Source: an uncultured Hoeflea sp. (lineage in GTDB: Bacteria > Pseudomonadota > Alphaproteobacteria > Rhizobiales > Rhizobiaceae). Taken from it: a stretch of DNA of 64,000 nucleotides. The DNA is taken from NCBI RefSeq assembly GCF_947501405.1, contig NZ_CANMVK010000003.1, positions 372,001 to 436,000 of the forward strand, written 5' to 3'. Made by a program: the position numbers and the translations under genes. A model generated the notes under the pieces. It was not told where the DNA came from and did no database searches. It worked only from the letters and a program-made list of their open reading frames with translations. This document shows positions 54,889-63,737 of this stretch, piece by piece; the first letter of the stretch is position 1, and each line of letters starts with the position of its first letter.

Positions 54889-55464
54889 ATGTCGGGTGAT
54901 TTGAAACAGCGGCTGGCCCGGCTCGCCGCGGCGGTGGCCGAGCGGCGGGACCAGGCCGCTTTTGCCGAGCTGTTCGATTATTTCGCGCCGCGGCTCAACG
55001 CCTATTTGCAGCGTCTTGGGATGCAGGCCTCACAGGCCGAAGAGATGACCCAGGAAGTGATGATCGTGCTGTGGCACAAGGCCGGCCTGTTCGATCCCGC
55101 CAAATCATCGTTGGCCACCTGGTTGTTCAGAGTGGCGCGAAATCGCCGTATTGACGCGCTCAGGCGTGATCGTTCCGGCCTGCTCGATCCAGACGATCCG
55201 GCGCTGCAGCCCTCGCAGCCGGAGGCGGCCGACGACATCATGGCGGCCGAGGAGCGTGACGAGCGGGTGCGCGAGGCAATGCTCGATCTGCCGGAGGAAC
55301 AGGCGATGCTGGTGCGGCAAGCGTTTTTTCTCGGGCGCTCGCATTCACAAATCGCCGAGGACACCGGACTGCCGCTTGGCACGGTCAAATCACGCATCCG
55401 GCTGGCTTTTTCTCGGTTGCGCCGATCGCTCGAAAGTGGCGACGGCGACATCACCCTGCATTGA
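54889..55464 (+). CDS. ECF-type RNA polymerase sigma factor
   Basis: A 191-residue group 4 sigma factor. Region 2 (about 23-92) holds AAFAELFDYFAPRLNAYLQRLG, AEEMTQEVMIVLWHKAGLFDP and LATWLFRVARNRRIDALRRD. Region 4 (about 128-182) holds EEQAMLVRQAFFLGRSHSQIAEDTGLPLGTVKSRIRLAFSRL, split here by motif, with the DNA-reading helix at its end. It most resembles the RpoE/ChrR-associated group (ECF11) that responds to singlet oxygen, but no ChrR-type anti-sigma follows; the next gene faces the other way. Confidence 0.87.
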   Translation: MSGDLKQRLARLAAAVAERRDQAAFAELFDYFAPRLNAYLQRLGMQASQAEEMTQEVMIVLWHKAGLFDPAKSSLATWLFRVARNRRIDALRRDRSGLLDPDDPALQPSQPEAADDIMAAEERDERVREAMLDLPEEQAMLVRQAFFLGRSHSQIAEDTGLPLGTVKSRIRLAFSRLRRSLESGDGDITLH

Positions 55465-55583
55465 TGGCCTGAAGTGGGATTGCTTCGATCTCAAACGGCG
55501 GCAGCACACGTCGCAGATGTGAGAGATCCGAGGTGTTGGCGATAGGTAGCTGCCTTTGGCCAAACCGGTGTTGCCTGAATGCT

Positions 55584-55976
55584 CTATTCCGGCTGGCGGT
55601 CTTCCGAGGCCTCGGCAAGCGCCTTGCGCGCGGCGATGCGGTGGGCGTCGGTCATATTGGCGCGGATCGTGGCGATCGCCAGCGTCAGGACGGCGATGTC
55701 ATCGGAAAATCCGACCAATGCCAGAATGTCGGGCACGGCGTCGAACGGCATGACGAAATAGGCAAGGGCGCCGAACAGCACCGCTCTGGATTTGCCTGGC
55801 GTATCGGGATCGAGCGCGCAGTAATAGGACGCGACCAGCTCCTCCGCGAAGGGAACCTGGCTGGCGGCTTTCTTGAAGGTTTTCCAGAATCCGGCGCGCA
55901 CGTAGGCTTCATCGCCATTGTTCGAGCCGGTTGCTGCCTGATCCGGTTCCAGGATTTCGCCCTCGAGAGCGCTCAT
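55584..55976 (-). CDS. DUF1232 (YkvA) family membrane-associated protein
   Basis: A 130-residue protein. The DUF1232 core reads LVASYYCALDPDTPGKSRAVLFGALAYFVMPFDAVPDILALVGFSDDIAVLTLAI in segments between about residues 48 and 103, with two hydrophobic stretches around the conserved P-D-x-x-PD. The start at 55976 is favoured over 56006. The function is not known. It converges with the ECF sigma gene across a 119-base gap. Confidence 0.85.
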   Translation of the reverse strand: MSALEGEILEPDQAATGSNNGDEAYVRAGFWKTFKKAASQVPFAEELVASYYCALDPDTPGKSRAVLFGALAYFVMPFDAVPDILALVGFSDDIAVLTLAIATIRANMTDAHRIAARKALAEASEDRQPE

Positions 55977-56170
55977 ATGATGACCTCCGGTTCCGCGTTT
56001 CAACATATCCTGCAGCGCCGGCGCATCCCGAGGGACGTGCGAAAAACAGGCGGCAGGGCCGCTGTGAGATCCCGGCTATGTGCAGACTGGTTGCAGGCGG
56101 GACTGTCGGGATCGAAATGAACCCATCCATACGCGGCGTATATTAGATATGGGGGCGACCGACGTCAGGA

Positions 56171-56482
56171 TCAACTCTGACGCCCGGTCGTCGCTGCGAT
56201 CGCGTCGATCCGGGTGGCGAGATCGAAGTCGAGAGCGGTGAGACCGCCGGCATCATGGGTGGTCAGGCGCACATCGACGCTGCGATAGACATTTTTCCAT
56301 TCGGGATGGTGATTGAGCGTCTCCGCCGCCAGCGCCACCCGGCTCATGAATCCGAAGGCTTCGCTGAAATCCGCGAAGCGAAAACTGCGGGACAAGGCGG
56401 TCTCGCCGGCGTCGATATCCCAGCCGGAAACTGTCGCGAGCTTTTCGGAAATGGCTGTGCTATCGAGTTTCCTTTGCTGCAT
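56171..56482 (-). CDS. phhB: Pterin-4a-carbinolamine dehydratase
   Basis: A 103-residue enzyme that recycles the pterin cofactor of aromatic amino-acid hydroxylases. The family motif is complete: SFRFADFSEAFGFMSRVALAAE near residue 33, then the catalytic HHPEWKNVYRSVDVRLTTHDAGGLT near residue 58 with the His-His pair. No phhA is in the window, so it may serve another pterin enzyme. It diverges from the phosphatase gene, 39 bases between starts. Confidence 0.95.
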   Translation of the reverse strand: MQQRKLDSTAISEKLATVSGWDIDAGETALSRSFRFADFSEAFGFMSRVALAAETLNHHPEWKNVYRSVDVRLTTHDAGGLTALDFDLATRIDAIAATTGRQS

Positions 56483-56521
56483 GGCGTCCTCCAGATGGGC
56501 GTGGCAACGGATAGGTGGATT

Positions 56522-57049
56522 ATGGTTGGTGAAGACCTTAGCGGAACAGGCGGCGGAAAAAAGGCGGCGGCGAAGGTGTTGTTCGTCTGTATGGGAAATA
56601 TCTGCCGTTCGCCGCTGGCCGAGGGGATTTTCCGCAAGGGTCTGGCGGATGCGGGGCTTGAGGCTGAAGTGGAAACCGATTCCGCCGGCACCGGTAACTG
56701 GCATGCGGGCGATGCGCCCGATATCCGCTCGATCGAAACCGCGACCGGCCATGGCATCGACATTTCCCTGCAGCGGGCGCGGCAGATCGAGCCCGCCGAT
56801 TATGACCGGTTCGACCTCGTTCTGGCCATGGACCGGTCCAATGAGGCAACCTTGAAGGCGCGTGCACCCTCGTCGCGACATGGGCGGATTCATTTGTTTC
56901 TCGACCACACGCTCGGCCGCCGCGACGATGTTCCCGATCCCTATTACGGGGGCGTCGACGGGTTCGAGAACGTTTATGAACTGCTTCGTGAGGGCTGCCA
57001 GTCGCTGGTTGCAAAGCTGGGCGCCGAGCTGCGCCAACCCAGCGGGTAA
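56522..57049 (+). CDS. Low-molecular-weight protein tyrosine phosphatase
   Basis: A 175-residue cytoplasmic phosphatase. The P-loop CMGNICRS is near residue 23 (C-x5-R-S), and the general-acid aspartate is in DVPDPYYGG near residue 140. About 18 extra N-terminal residues precede the usual start, so a start nearer to the KVLFVCMGN strand is possible. In alphaproteobacteria the substrate may be a polysaccharide kinase, but none is nearby. The last 76 bases overlap the convergent thpR gene. Confidence 0.9.
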   Translation: MVGEDLSGTGGGKKAAAKVLFVCMGNICRSPLAEGIFRKGLADAGLEAEVETDSAGTGNWHAGDAPDIRSIETATGHGIDISLQRARQIEPADYDRFDLVLAMDRSNEATLKARAPSSRHGRIHLFLDHTLGRRDDVPDPYYGGVDGFENVYELLREGCQSLVAKLGAELRQPSG

Positions 57050-57567
57050 GCTTCCTCGACGATGTAGGGCCCACCGCCGACCGAATCGCGCGACGACATC
57101 ACAACGAAGCGGCCAACATCAAAAGACGATGTGCGGAAATCGCCGCGGCCGCCGAGATAGGACACAACGTCCGATACCCGCGCGTTGCGCAGCCTCGCCA
57201 GCGTTACATGCGGCGAAAACCGTCTTGGATCAGGGGCAAGGCCCAAGCGCTGGCAAATCCGCTCGATCTCCGCCTGCAATCCCTTGAGTTCTGCGGAGGG
57301 CGACACCCCGGCCCAGATCGAATGCGGTTTTTTGGAGCCGAACCAGCCCAGGCCGGCCAGCGTCAGCGCAAAAGACGGGCGATCGATCCGGTCAAGGGCG
57401 TTGACGATTTCGTCGGCGGTCGGGGCATCGACATCGCCAATAAAACGCAGGGTGAGATGGTAATTCTCGACGTCCAGCCAGCGCGCGCCGGGCAGTCCGC
57501 CGCGCAACAGGGAGAGCGACAGGGCCGCATCCCGCGGGATTTCGAGAGCGGTGAAAAGCCTTGGCAT
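56974..57567 (-). CDS. thpR: RNA 2',3'-cyclic phosphodiesterase
   Basis: A 197-residue 2H-superfamily enzyme. The two catalytic HxTx motifs are HLTLRFIG near residue 37 and HVTLARLR near residue 120. The N-terminal RLFTALEIP and the C-terminal VVMSSRDSVGGGPYIVEEAYPL are typical. It opens 2',3'-cyclic phosphates on RNA ends. The C-terminal 25 residues beyond the typical end are encoded on the strand opposite the phosphatase gene, suggesting stop drift into the neighbour. Confidence 0.92.
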   Translation of the reverse strand: MPRLFTALEIPRDAALSLSLLRGGLPGARWLDVENYHLTLRFIGDVDAPTADEIVNALDRIDRPSFALTLAGLGWFGSKKPHSIWAGVSPSAELKGLQAEIERICQRLGLAPDPRRFSPHVTLARLRNARVSDVVSYLGGRGDFRTSSFDVGRFVVMSSRDSVGGGPYIVEEAYPLGWRSSAPSFATSDWQPSRSSS

Positions 57568-57648
57568 CGCTGTCTCCCCGAATCAACCGGATGTCGCCAG
57601 CGAATCATGCCCTGAGCTTCGGGACAAGCCATGAAATGCGCTGGCGGT

Positions 57649-58290
57649 TTACTCCACAGTCACCCGTGACAGAAACTCCTCGGCATAGGGAAGGATGTTT
57701 TCGACCATCTTCTCAACGCCTTGAGCATTGGGGTGCATACCATCAGGCAGCAGCATGGCTGTGTCTCCTGTCACGCCGTCAAGAAAGAACGGATAGAGCA
57801 CCAGCCCGTATTCCTCGGCCAGTTCCGGGTAGATGGTGTTGAACCGGGCCTCGTAATCGGCTCCCATGTTGGGCGGCGCCAGCATGCCGGCCAGCAGCAC
57901 CGGAATGTCGCGGGCTTGCAGCCGCTCGATCATGGAGCGGAGATTTTCGCGGGTGGTTTCCGGCGGCAGGCCGCGCAGCGCATCATTGGCGCCAAGCTCC
58001 AAAATGACACCGTCGACGTCATCGGGGATCGACCAGTCGAGCCGGGCAAGGCCGCCCGACGTGGTGTCGCCCGAAACCCCGGCATCGATGATTTCCACCG
58101 CGTGGCCGCGCTCCTCGAGTGCCGCTTGCAGCCTGGCTGGAAAGCCATCCGCCCCGTCCAGCCCATAGCCGGCCATCAGGCTGTCGCCCAGGCCGATCAG
58201 CCTGAGCGCGGCCTCGGCGCTGGCCGGGTGGGGATGGGCCAGCAGCATCAACGAGGCGAGCGCCGCGAATGCCAAACTCCTAAAACGCAT
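57649..58290 (-). CDS. tesA: SGNH arylesterase/lysophospholipase (TesA-like)
   Basis: A 213-residue periplasmic esterase. The signal peptide ends near residue 25 (HPASAEA). Catalytic blocks: GDSLMAGYG with the serine near residue 37, the oxyanion glycine in AGVSGDTTSGG, the asparagine in ELGANDALRG near residue 98, and DGMHPN near residue 185 with the Asp-His pair. A longer reading frame continues upstream antisense to the ABC ATPase gene and is rejected. The divergent tesA/ybbA-ybbP arrangement is the same as in E. coli. Confidence 0.93.
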   Translation of the reverse strand: MRFRSLAFAALASLMLLAHPHPASAEAALRLIGLGDSLMAGYGLDGADGFPARLQAALEERGHAVEIIDAGVSGDTTSGGLARLDWSIPDDVDGVILELGANDALRGLPPETTRENLRSMIERLQARDIPVLLAGMLAPPNMGADYEARFNTIYPELAEEYGLVLYPFFLDGVTGDTAMLLPDGMHPNAQGVEKMVENILPYAEEFLSRVTVE

Positions 58291-58380
58291 GGTGCAAACC
58301 TTTAAAACACATGGGTAGGCTCCTAAGTGCTCCGCATCAGCCGGCGTTCGCCGGTCTTCCACATATAGGATGGTTCGCCC

Positions 58381-59100
58381 GTGTCTCAATCCACCCTTTC
58401 CCCCATCGTCAGCCTGCGTCAGGCCAATCTGACGCTCGGTTACGGCGCCTCGTCGGTTCATGTGCTCAAGGGCATCGATCTCGATATCGCAGGCGGCCAA
58501 TCGGTCGGCATCGTCGGACCATCGGGATCGGGCAAGTCCACCCTTTTGATGGTCGTGGCCGGGCTGGAGCGGCTCGACACAGGTGAGATACATGTTGCGG
58601 GCCATGGTCTGCACGGGCTCGATGAGGACGCCGTCGCCGCCGTGCGCGGCCGCTCGATCGGCATTGTGTTCCAGTCGTTTCATCTTATTCCCAACATGAC
58701 GGCACTTGAAAATGTGGCAGTGCCGCTGGAGCTTGCCGGCAAAGCGGATGCATTCGAACGCGCCCGGAAGGAGCTGGTGGCTGTCGGTCTCGGTGAGCGG
58801 TTGACCCATTATCCGGGCCAGCTGTCGGGCGGTGAACAGCAGCGGGTGGCGATCGCGCGGGCGCTGGCGCCGGATCCGGTGCTGATTGTCGCCGACGAAC
58901 CGACCGGCAATCTCGATGGCGACACCGGACGTCAGATCGCCGATCTCCTGTTCGCCAAACAATCCGAACGCGGCGCCACACTGTTGCTCGTCACCCATGA
59001 TGTGGAGCTTGCGACGCGATGCGACCGGCAGGTCTCGGTGCGTTCCGGGCTGATTGTCGACGATGCCGATGCCACTGCCGCCGCAAAGGCCATTGCCTGA
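58381..59100 (+). CDS. ABC transporter ATPase (YbbA/LolD-like)
   Basis: A 239-residue nucleotide-binding subunit. Walker [10 protein letters not shown] is near residue 44, Q-loop [11 protein letters not shown] near residue 98, signature [15 protein letters not shown] near residue 145, Walker [17 protein letters not shown] near residue 167, and H-loop VTHDVELA near residue 204. Start is GTG at 58381. It overlaps the permease gene start by 1 base. Such ATPases partner MacB/FtsX-type permeases rather than importers. Confidence 0.92.
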   Translation: MSQSTLSPIVSLRQANLTLGYGASSVHVLKGIDLDIAGGQSVGIVGPSGSGKSTLLMVVAGLERLDTGEIHVAGHGLHGLDEDAVAAVRGRSIGIVFQSFHLIPNMTALENVAVPLELAGKADAFERARKELVAVGLGERLTHYPGQLSGGEQQRVAIARALAPDPVLIVADEPTGNLDGDTGRQIADLLFAKQSERGATLLLVTHDVELATRCDRQVSVRSGLIVDDADATAAAKAIA

Positions 59101-61655
59101 TGGCTGCGCCCAACCGGTTGCGGATCGGTCTCGCCGCACGTCTGGCGCTGCGCGAATTGCGCGGCGGTCTGTCGGGATTTTACATCTTTCTCGCCTGTGT
59201 GGCGCTCGGAACCGGGGCCATTGCCGGGGTTAACTCGGTCTCTGCGATGATGACCGGATCGATTGCCTCGGAAGGGCGAACGATTCTGGGTGGCGACGTT
59301 CGGTTTGAAAGCGAAAACCAGGATATCGGGGCACAGGAGCGCGCCTATGTCGAGGATCTCGGCACGGTATCGGCGGGCGCCAATATGCGCACCATGGCGC
59401 GCACGCCTGATGGCTCCGACCAGTCATTGGTCGAGTTGCGCGCTGTCGATGCCGCCTATCCGCTTTATGGCGGGTTCGAAACCCTGCCGCCGATGTCGAT
59501 AGACGCAGCGTTTGAAGCTCGCGACGGCGTTCATGGCGCGGCCGCCGCGCAGATTCTGCTCGACCGGCTGGGGCTTGCCACCGGCGACGAGGTCCTCGTC
59601 GGTCAGGCCCGGTTCGAAATCCGCGGCATCATTATCACCGAGCCCGACGCTTTGTCGGAGGGTTTTGGATTTGCGCCGCGGCTGATGATCTCACGCGCCG
59701 GGCTCGACGCCGCAGGTTTGATCCGGCCGGGTAGCCTGGTCGAATACAGCTACCGGGTGCGGCTCGACGGCGGTGCGGACCGGGCATCTCTGGGTGCCAT
59801 GCGCGAGGATGCCGGTGAGCGCTTTCCCGACGCCGGCTGGTCGATCCGCACCAGCGAAAACGCGGCCCCTGCGCTGACCCGCAACATTGAGCGCTTTTCC
59901 CAGTTTCTCACTTTGGTGGGTCTGACCGCGCTGATCGTCGGCGGCGTTGGCATCGCCAATTCGGTGCGCGCCTGGCTTGAAGGCAAGCGCGGCGTTATCG
60001 CCACGCTCAAATGCGTCGGCGCCCCGGCGCGGCTGGTGGTGGCGATCTATCTCATCCAGGTGATGCTGATCGCCGGGCTGGGGGTGATCCTGGGTCTGTT
60101 GCTGGGTGCTGCCACCCCCTATCTGGCGGCGGGCGCTCTATCCGGCGTGATTCCGATCGCGGTCAAAGCCTCGTTCTATCCCGGGTCGCTGGCGATCGCC
60201 GCGGGTTTCGGGCTGATCACCGCTTTTGCCTTCGCCGTGCTGCCGCTGGGCCGTGCAGGCGAGGTGCCGGCCACAGCATTGTTTCGTCAGCAGGGATTTG
60301 AGGCCGGCGGGTTGCCGCGCTGGCCCTATCTGATTGTCGCCGGCGTGACGCTTCTTGCGCTGTGCGCCGCGGCGATCTGGTTCGCCGATGATCGCCGCAT
60401 CGCCACCGTGTTTGTCGCCGCCGTCGCCGTCGCCTTCGGTGTGCTGCGTCTGGTGGGTCTGGCTGTGCAGGCGATTGCCAAGCGCGCGCCCACCGTACGC
60501 TCGACCCCGCTCAGGTTAGCCATCGGCAACATCCACAGGCCGGGTGCGCTGACGCCCTCGGTGGTGCTGTCGCTGGGGCTCGGTCTGGCGCTGCTGGTCA
60601 CGCTGGCGCTGATCGACACAAATCTCAGGCGCGAATTATCGGGCAACCTGCCCGACCGGGCACCGAATTTCTTCTTTGTCGATATCCAGTCCAACGAGAT
60701 CGACGGTTTCGAGAGTGTGGTTTCCGAACTTGCGCAGGGTGGCAAGATCATCAAGGTGCCGATGCTCAGGGGTCGCATCACCCAGCTCAAGGGCGAGGCC
60801 GTCAACGAGGACAATGTGCCGTCGGAAGCACGCTGGGTGCTCAGGGGCGACCGCGGCGTCACCTATGCGAAGAACCTGCCGGAGAACTCGCGGCTTTCGG
60901 CGGGCGAGTGGTGGACGCCCGATCATCAGGGCGAGGCGCTGGTGTCGTTTTCCGCCGAGGAAGCGGGAGAACTGGGCCTGAACGTCGGCGACACCATCAC
61001 AGTTTCGGTGCTTGGCCGGTCGATTACCGCACGAATCGCCAATCTGCGCGATGTCGAGTGGGAATCGCTTTCGATCAATTTCGTCATGGTGTTTTCGCCC
61101 AACACCTTCGCCGGTGCGCCGCATTCGTGGATGGCGACGCTGTCGGATCCGGATGCCGATGCGGCGCTTGAAGGCGAGGTGTTACGGGCCGTGACACAGG
61201 CCTATCCGACCATCACCAGCGTGCGTGTCAAGGATGCGTTGGAGCTTGCCAACCGGGTGGTGGGCCAGATCGGCGTGGCGATCCGTGCTGCCGCACTGGT
61301 AGCGTTGTTTGCCTCGGTGCTGGTGCTTGCGGGTGCGTTGGCGGCCGGCAACCGTTCGCGGCTGCATGATGCAGTGGTGCTCAAGACGCTGGGCGCCACA
61401 AGAGCAACGCTGATTCGCGCCTATATCTACGAATATGGACTTCTGGGGCTTGCCACAGCGGTGTTCGCGCTGGCGTTTGGCGGTGTGGCTTCCTGGTTCG
61501 TGGTCAGTCGCATCATGACGCTGCCGTCGAATTTCATGCCCGATATCGCGATCGCCACGCTCGCCGGGGCACTGGTGGTGACGGTTGGCATCGGTCTGGT
61601 GGGCACCTGGCGAGTGCTTGGACAAAAAGCCGCACCGGTTTTGCGCGAACTTTGA
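59100..61655 (+). CDS. ABC transporter permease (YbbP-type, FtsX domains)
   Basis: An 851-residue inner-membrane protein. It has one N-terminal helix (about 25-45, FYIFLACVALGTGAIAGV), a large periplasmic domain, and two FtsX-type helix bundles (about 275-440 with TLVGLTALIVGGVGIANSVRAWLEGKRGVIATLKCVG, cited here in parts, and about 720-845). The two-bundle layout matches YbbP. Substrates are not established; lipids or export of esterase-related products are candidates given tesA next door. ATG at 59100 overlaps the ATPase stop (TGATG). Confidence 0.92.
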   Translation: MAAPNRLRIGLAARLALRELRGGLSGFYIFLACVALGTGAIAGVNSVSAMMTGSIASEGRTILGGDVRFESENQDIGAQERAYVEDLGTVSAGANMRTMARTPDGSDQSLVELRAVDAAYPLYGGFETLPPMSIDAAFEARDGVHGAAAAQILLDRLGLATGDEVLVGQARFEIRGIIITEPDALSEGFGFAPRLMISRAGLDAAGLIRPGSLVEYSYRVRLDGGADRASLGAMREDAGERFPDAGWSIRTSENAAPALTRNIERFSQFLTLVGLTALIVGGVGIANSVRAWLEGKRGVIATLKCVGAPARLVVAIYLIQVMLIAGLGVILGLLLGAATPYLAAGALSGVIPIAVKASFYPGSLAIAAGFGLITAFAFAVLPLGRAGEVPATALFRQQGFEAGGLPRWPYLIVAGVTLLALCAAAIWFADDRRIATVFVAAVAVAFGVLRLVGLAVQAIAKRAPTVRSTPLRLAIGNIHRPGALTPSVVLSLGLGLALLVTLALIDTNLRRELSGNLPDRAPNFFFVDIQSNEIDGFESVVSELAQGGKIIKVPMLRGRITQLKGEAVNEDNVPSEARWVLRGDRGVTYAKNLPENSRLSAGEWWTPDHQGEALVSFSAEEAGELGLNVGDTITVSVLGRSITARIANLRDVEWESLSINFVMVFSPNTFAGAPHSWMATLSDPDADAALEGEVLRAVTQAYPTITSVRVKDALELANRVVGQIGVAIRAAALVALFASVLVLAGALAAGNRSRLHDAVVLKTLGATRATLIRAYIYEYGLLGLATAVFALAFGGVASWFVVSRIMTLPSNFMPDIAIATLAGALVVTVGIGLVGTWRVLGQKAAPVLREL

Positions 61656-61837
61656 GGCGATTTCGGCCACAACGTTAAGCAATTGCGCGGATTTACACCG
61701 ATCTAGACGGTCGGGGGGTCTTGTCGTGGACAGGGATCGTGCTCATATTATCCACAGGCATGCTGGAGCCCCGCAGCGGCGCCTGGGATCTTGAACCCGA
61801 CTCCGTAACCCATACCGGGGCTTGTAAAGAGGGAAAC

Positions 61838-62614
61838 ATGGCTGACTTTCGCAATTCGAATGTCCGCGTAGCGAATGGCGCCCAGGCTGGCGTCGCCATT
61901 GATGAGGGCCTTCGCGCCTACATGCTGCGTGTATATAACCTTATGGCAATGGGATTGGGCATTACAGGCGTTGCCGCCTATGCCATCGCATTGTTTGCAA
62001 CCACCAATGATCCGGCTGCTGCCGTGGCAACGCTCGGCAATGGCAAGATGCTGACCGGCCTCGGTGCGGCACTTTATGGCTCGCCGCTTAAATGGGTGGT
62101 TATGCTGGCACCGCTCGGAATGGTATTTTTCCTGAGCGCCCGCATTGAAAAAATGAGCGTTTCCGCTGCGCAGACCACATTCTGGGTCTTCGCCGGATTG
62201 ATGGGCGTCTCGCTATCGTCGATCTTCCTGGTTTACACCGGAGCGTCGATTACGCAGACTTTCTTCGTCACCGCTGCCTCCTTTGGTGCGCTGTCGCTCT
62301 ATGGCTACACCACCAAGAAAGACCTGTCAGCGATGGGCTCGTTCCTGATGATGGGTCTGTTCGGCCTGATTATCGGAATGGTGGTCAATATCTTCCTGCA
62401 GTCGAGCGCGCTTCAATTCGCCATCTCGGCGATTGGTGTGCTGATCTTCGCAGGCCTTACCGCCTATGACACCCAGCAGATCAAGTCGATGTATTACGAG
62501 GGTGATGGCGATGCCACCGCCGGCCGCAAGGCGATCATGGGCGCGCTGCGCCTGTATCTCGACTTCATCAACCTGTTTATGTTCCTGCTGCACTTCCTCG
62601 GTAACCGCGAGTAG
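61838..62614 (+). CDS. Bax inhibitor-1/YccA family membrane protein
   Basis: A 258-residue inner-membrane protein with seven helices. Family marks: the early EGLRAYMLRVYNLMAMGLGITG segment near residue 22, VFAGLMGVSLSSIFLVYTGASI near residue 119 and the closing FAGLTAYDTQQIKSMYYEGD (residues about 210-229), whose aspartates form the proposed Ca2+/proton site. A GAGGGAAAC ribosome site precedes the ATG. It ends in a strong terminator. The physiological role in bacteria is unclear. Confidence 0.94.
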   Translation: MADFRNSNVRVANGAQAGVAIDEGLRAYMLRVYNLMAMGLGITGVAAYAIALFATTNDPAAAVATLGNGKMLTGLGAALYGSPLKWVVMLAPLGMVFFLSARIEKMSVSAAQTTFWVFAGLMGVSLSSIFLVYTGASITQTFFVTAASFGALSLYGYTTKKDLSAMGSFLMMGLFGLIIGMVVNIFLQSSALQFAISAIGVLIFAGLTAYDTQQIKSMYYEGDGDATAGRKAIMGALRLYLDFINLFMFLLHFLGNRE

Positions 62615-62636
62615 CAACGGCTCTCAGGCAACTCAT

Positions 62637-62663
62637 AAAGGCGGTCCCCGGACCGCCTTTTTT
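62637..62663 (+). terminator. Intrinsic terminator
   Basis: AAAGGCGGTC-CCCG-GACCGCCTTT, a perfect 10-bp stem with a tetraloop followed by TTT, lies 23 bases after the Bax-inhibitor gene. Confidence 0.93.
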
Positions 62664-62738
62664 GTTGCCGAAAATCTGGTATTGAAAGGGCGTCGACCCG
62701 TTCGCCGCGTTGGTCGTCCATTGAACCGGAAGCCTTGC

Positions 62739-63287
62739 ATGCAGATTCGCGACGCCGCGCCCGGCGATCTCTCAGACATCACCCGCATCTATGCCGACAG
62801 CGTGCTCAACGGGGTCGCCAGCTACGAGCTGACCCCGCCCGGTGAGACGGAGATGGCGCGGCGGTTTACGGCCATCCGCGACAATGGCTATCCCTATCTG
62901 ATCGCCGAAGCGGAGGACCGGGTGCTCGGCTACGCCTATGTTTCGGCGTTCCGTACGCGGCCGGCCTATCGCTGGCTGGTGGAGGATTCGATCTATCTGG
63001 CCCCCGATGCGCGGGGCCGCGGCGTTGGCCGGGCGCTTCTCGAAGCGCTGATCGGGCGCTGCGAGGCGCTGGGCTTCCGGCAGATGGTGGCGGTGATCGG
63101 CGGCGCGCATCCGGCCTCGATTGCCGCGCATCACAAGGCGGGCTTCGTCACCTGTGGCCGTATTTCGGGTTCCGGCTACAAGCATGGCGCCTGGCTCGAC
63201 ACGGTGTTCATGCAGCGCCCGCTTGGCCCGGGCAAGGATACCGATCCCGACACGGAGACCTATCCCGGCACCCTGTTCATGGGCTGA
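62739..63287 (+). CDS. GNAT acetyltransferase, phosphinothricin acetyltransferase-like
   Basis: A 182-residue acetyltransferase of the PAT/BAR group. QIRDAAPGDLSDITRIYADSVLNGVASYEL at the N-terminus, the acetyl-CoA loop APDARGRGVGRALLEALI near residue 88, and VIGGAHPASIAAHHKAGFVTCG near residue 115 are typical. Such chromosomal enzymes usually acetylate methionine sulfone or sulfoximine-like compounds. It is monocistronic. Confidence 0.88.
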   Translation: MQIRDAAPGDLSDITRIYADSVLNGVASYELTPPGETEMARRFTAIRDNGYPYLIAEAEDRVLGYAYVSAFRTRPAYRWLVEDSIYLAPDARGRGVGRALLEALIGRCEALGFRQMVAVIGGAHPASIAAHHKAGFVTCGRISGSGYKHGAWLDTVFMQRPLGPGKDTDPDTETYPGTLFMG

Positions 63288-63347
63288 GGTGGCCCGGGAT
63301 CGGGCACAGTTTGGCGCTTGAAGTCACGCTTTTGGCAGATTTGAACG

Positions 63348-63737
63348 CTACCGCACCAGACGCGGCGTCTTGTCGAAATATTTAAGCACGACATCGAGCT
63401 CATGGCCGCGCTTGAGCACCAGGCCGGAGGCGGAGATGATCGAGAATGCGCCCTGTTTGCGGGCGCGGGCCGGATCTTTTTCGATCCGGTAAAGCGGCAC
63501 TTCGCTGGTGCGCCGGAAGGCCGAGAACACAGCCCGGTCACGCAGATGGTCAATGGCATAGTCGCGCCAGTGGCCATCGGCCACCATGCGCCCGTAAACG
63601 CGCAGGATCAGATCAAGTTCGCGGCGTTTGAAGGTGACAGGTTCGGGGGTGTTGCGGCGGCGAATTTCGGCCAGATCCACCGTGGCCGCCCCCGTATTGG
63701 GGGTGCTGCGCGCTGAAGACTCCGCCCCGTCCGTCAT
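63348..63737 (-). CDS. DUF2794 domain-containing protein
   Basis: A 129-residue protein of a family confined, as I recall, to alphaproteobacteria. After a 30-residue polar leader comes the core: FKRRELDLILRVYGRMVADGHWRDYAIDHLRDRAVFSAFRRTSEVPLYRIEKDP in parts, then the SIISASGLVLKRGHELDVVLKYF end. It is probably soluble and basic. The function is unknown. Confidence 0.88.
   Translation of the reverse strand: MTDGAESSARSTPNTGAATVDLAEIRRRNTPEPVTFKRRELDLILRVYGRMVADGHWRDYAIDHLRDRAVFSAFRRTSEVPLYRIEKDPARARKQGAFSIISASGLVLKRGHELDVVLKYFDKTPRLVR

Noticed and set aside
58291-59139. Upstream in-frame extension of the tesA gene
   Set aside because: It runs antisense through the ABC ATPase gene and bypasses the signal-peptide start at 58290.
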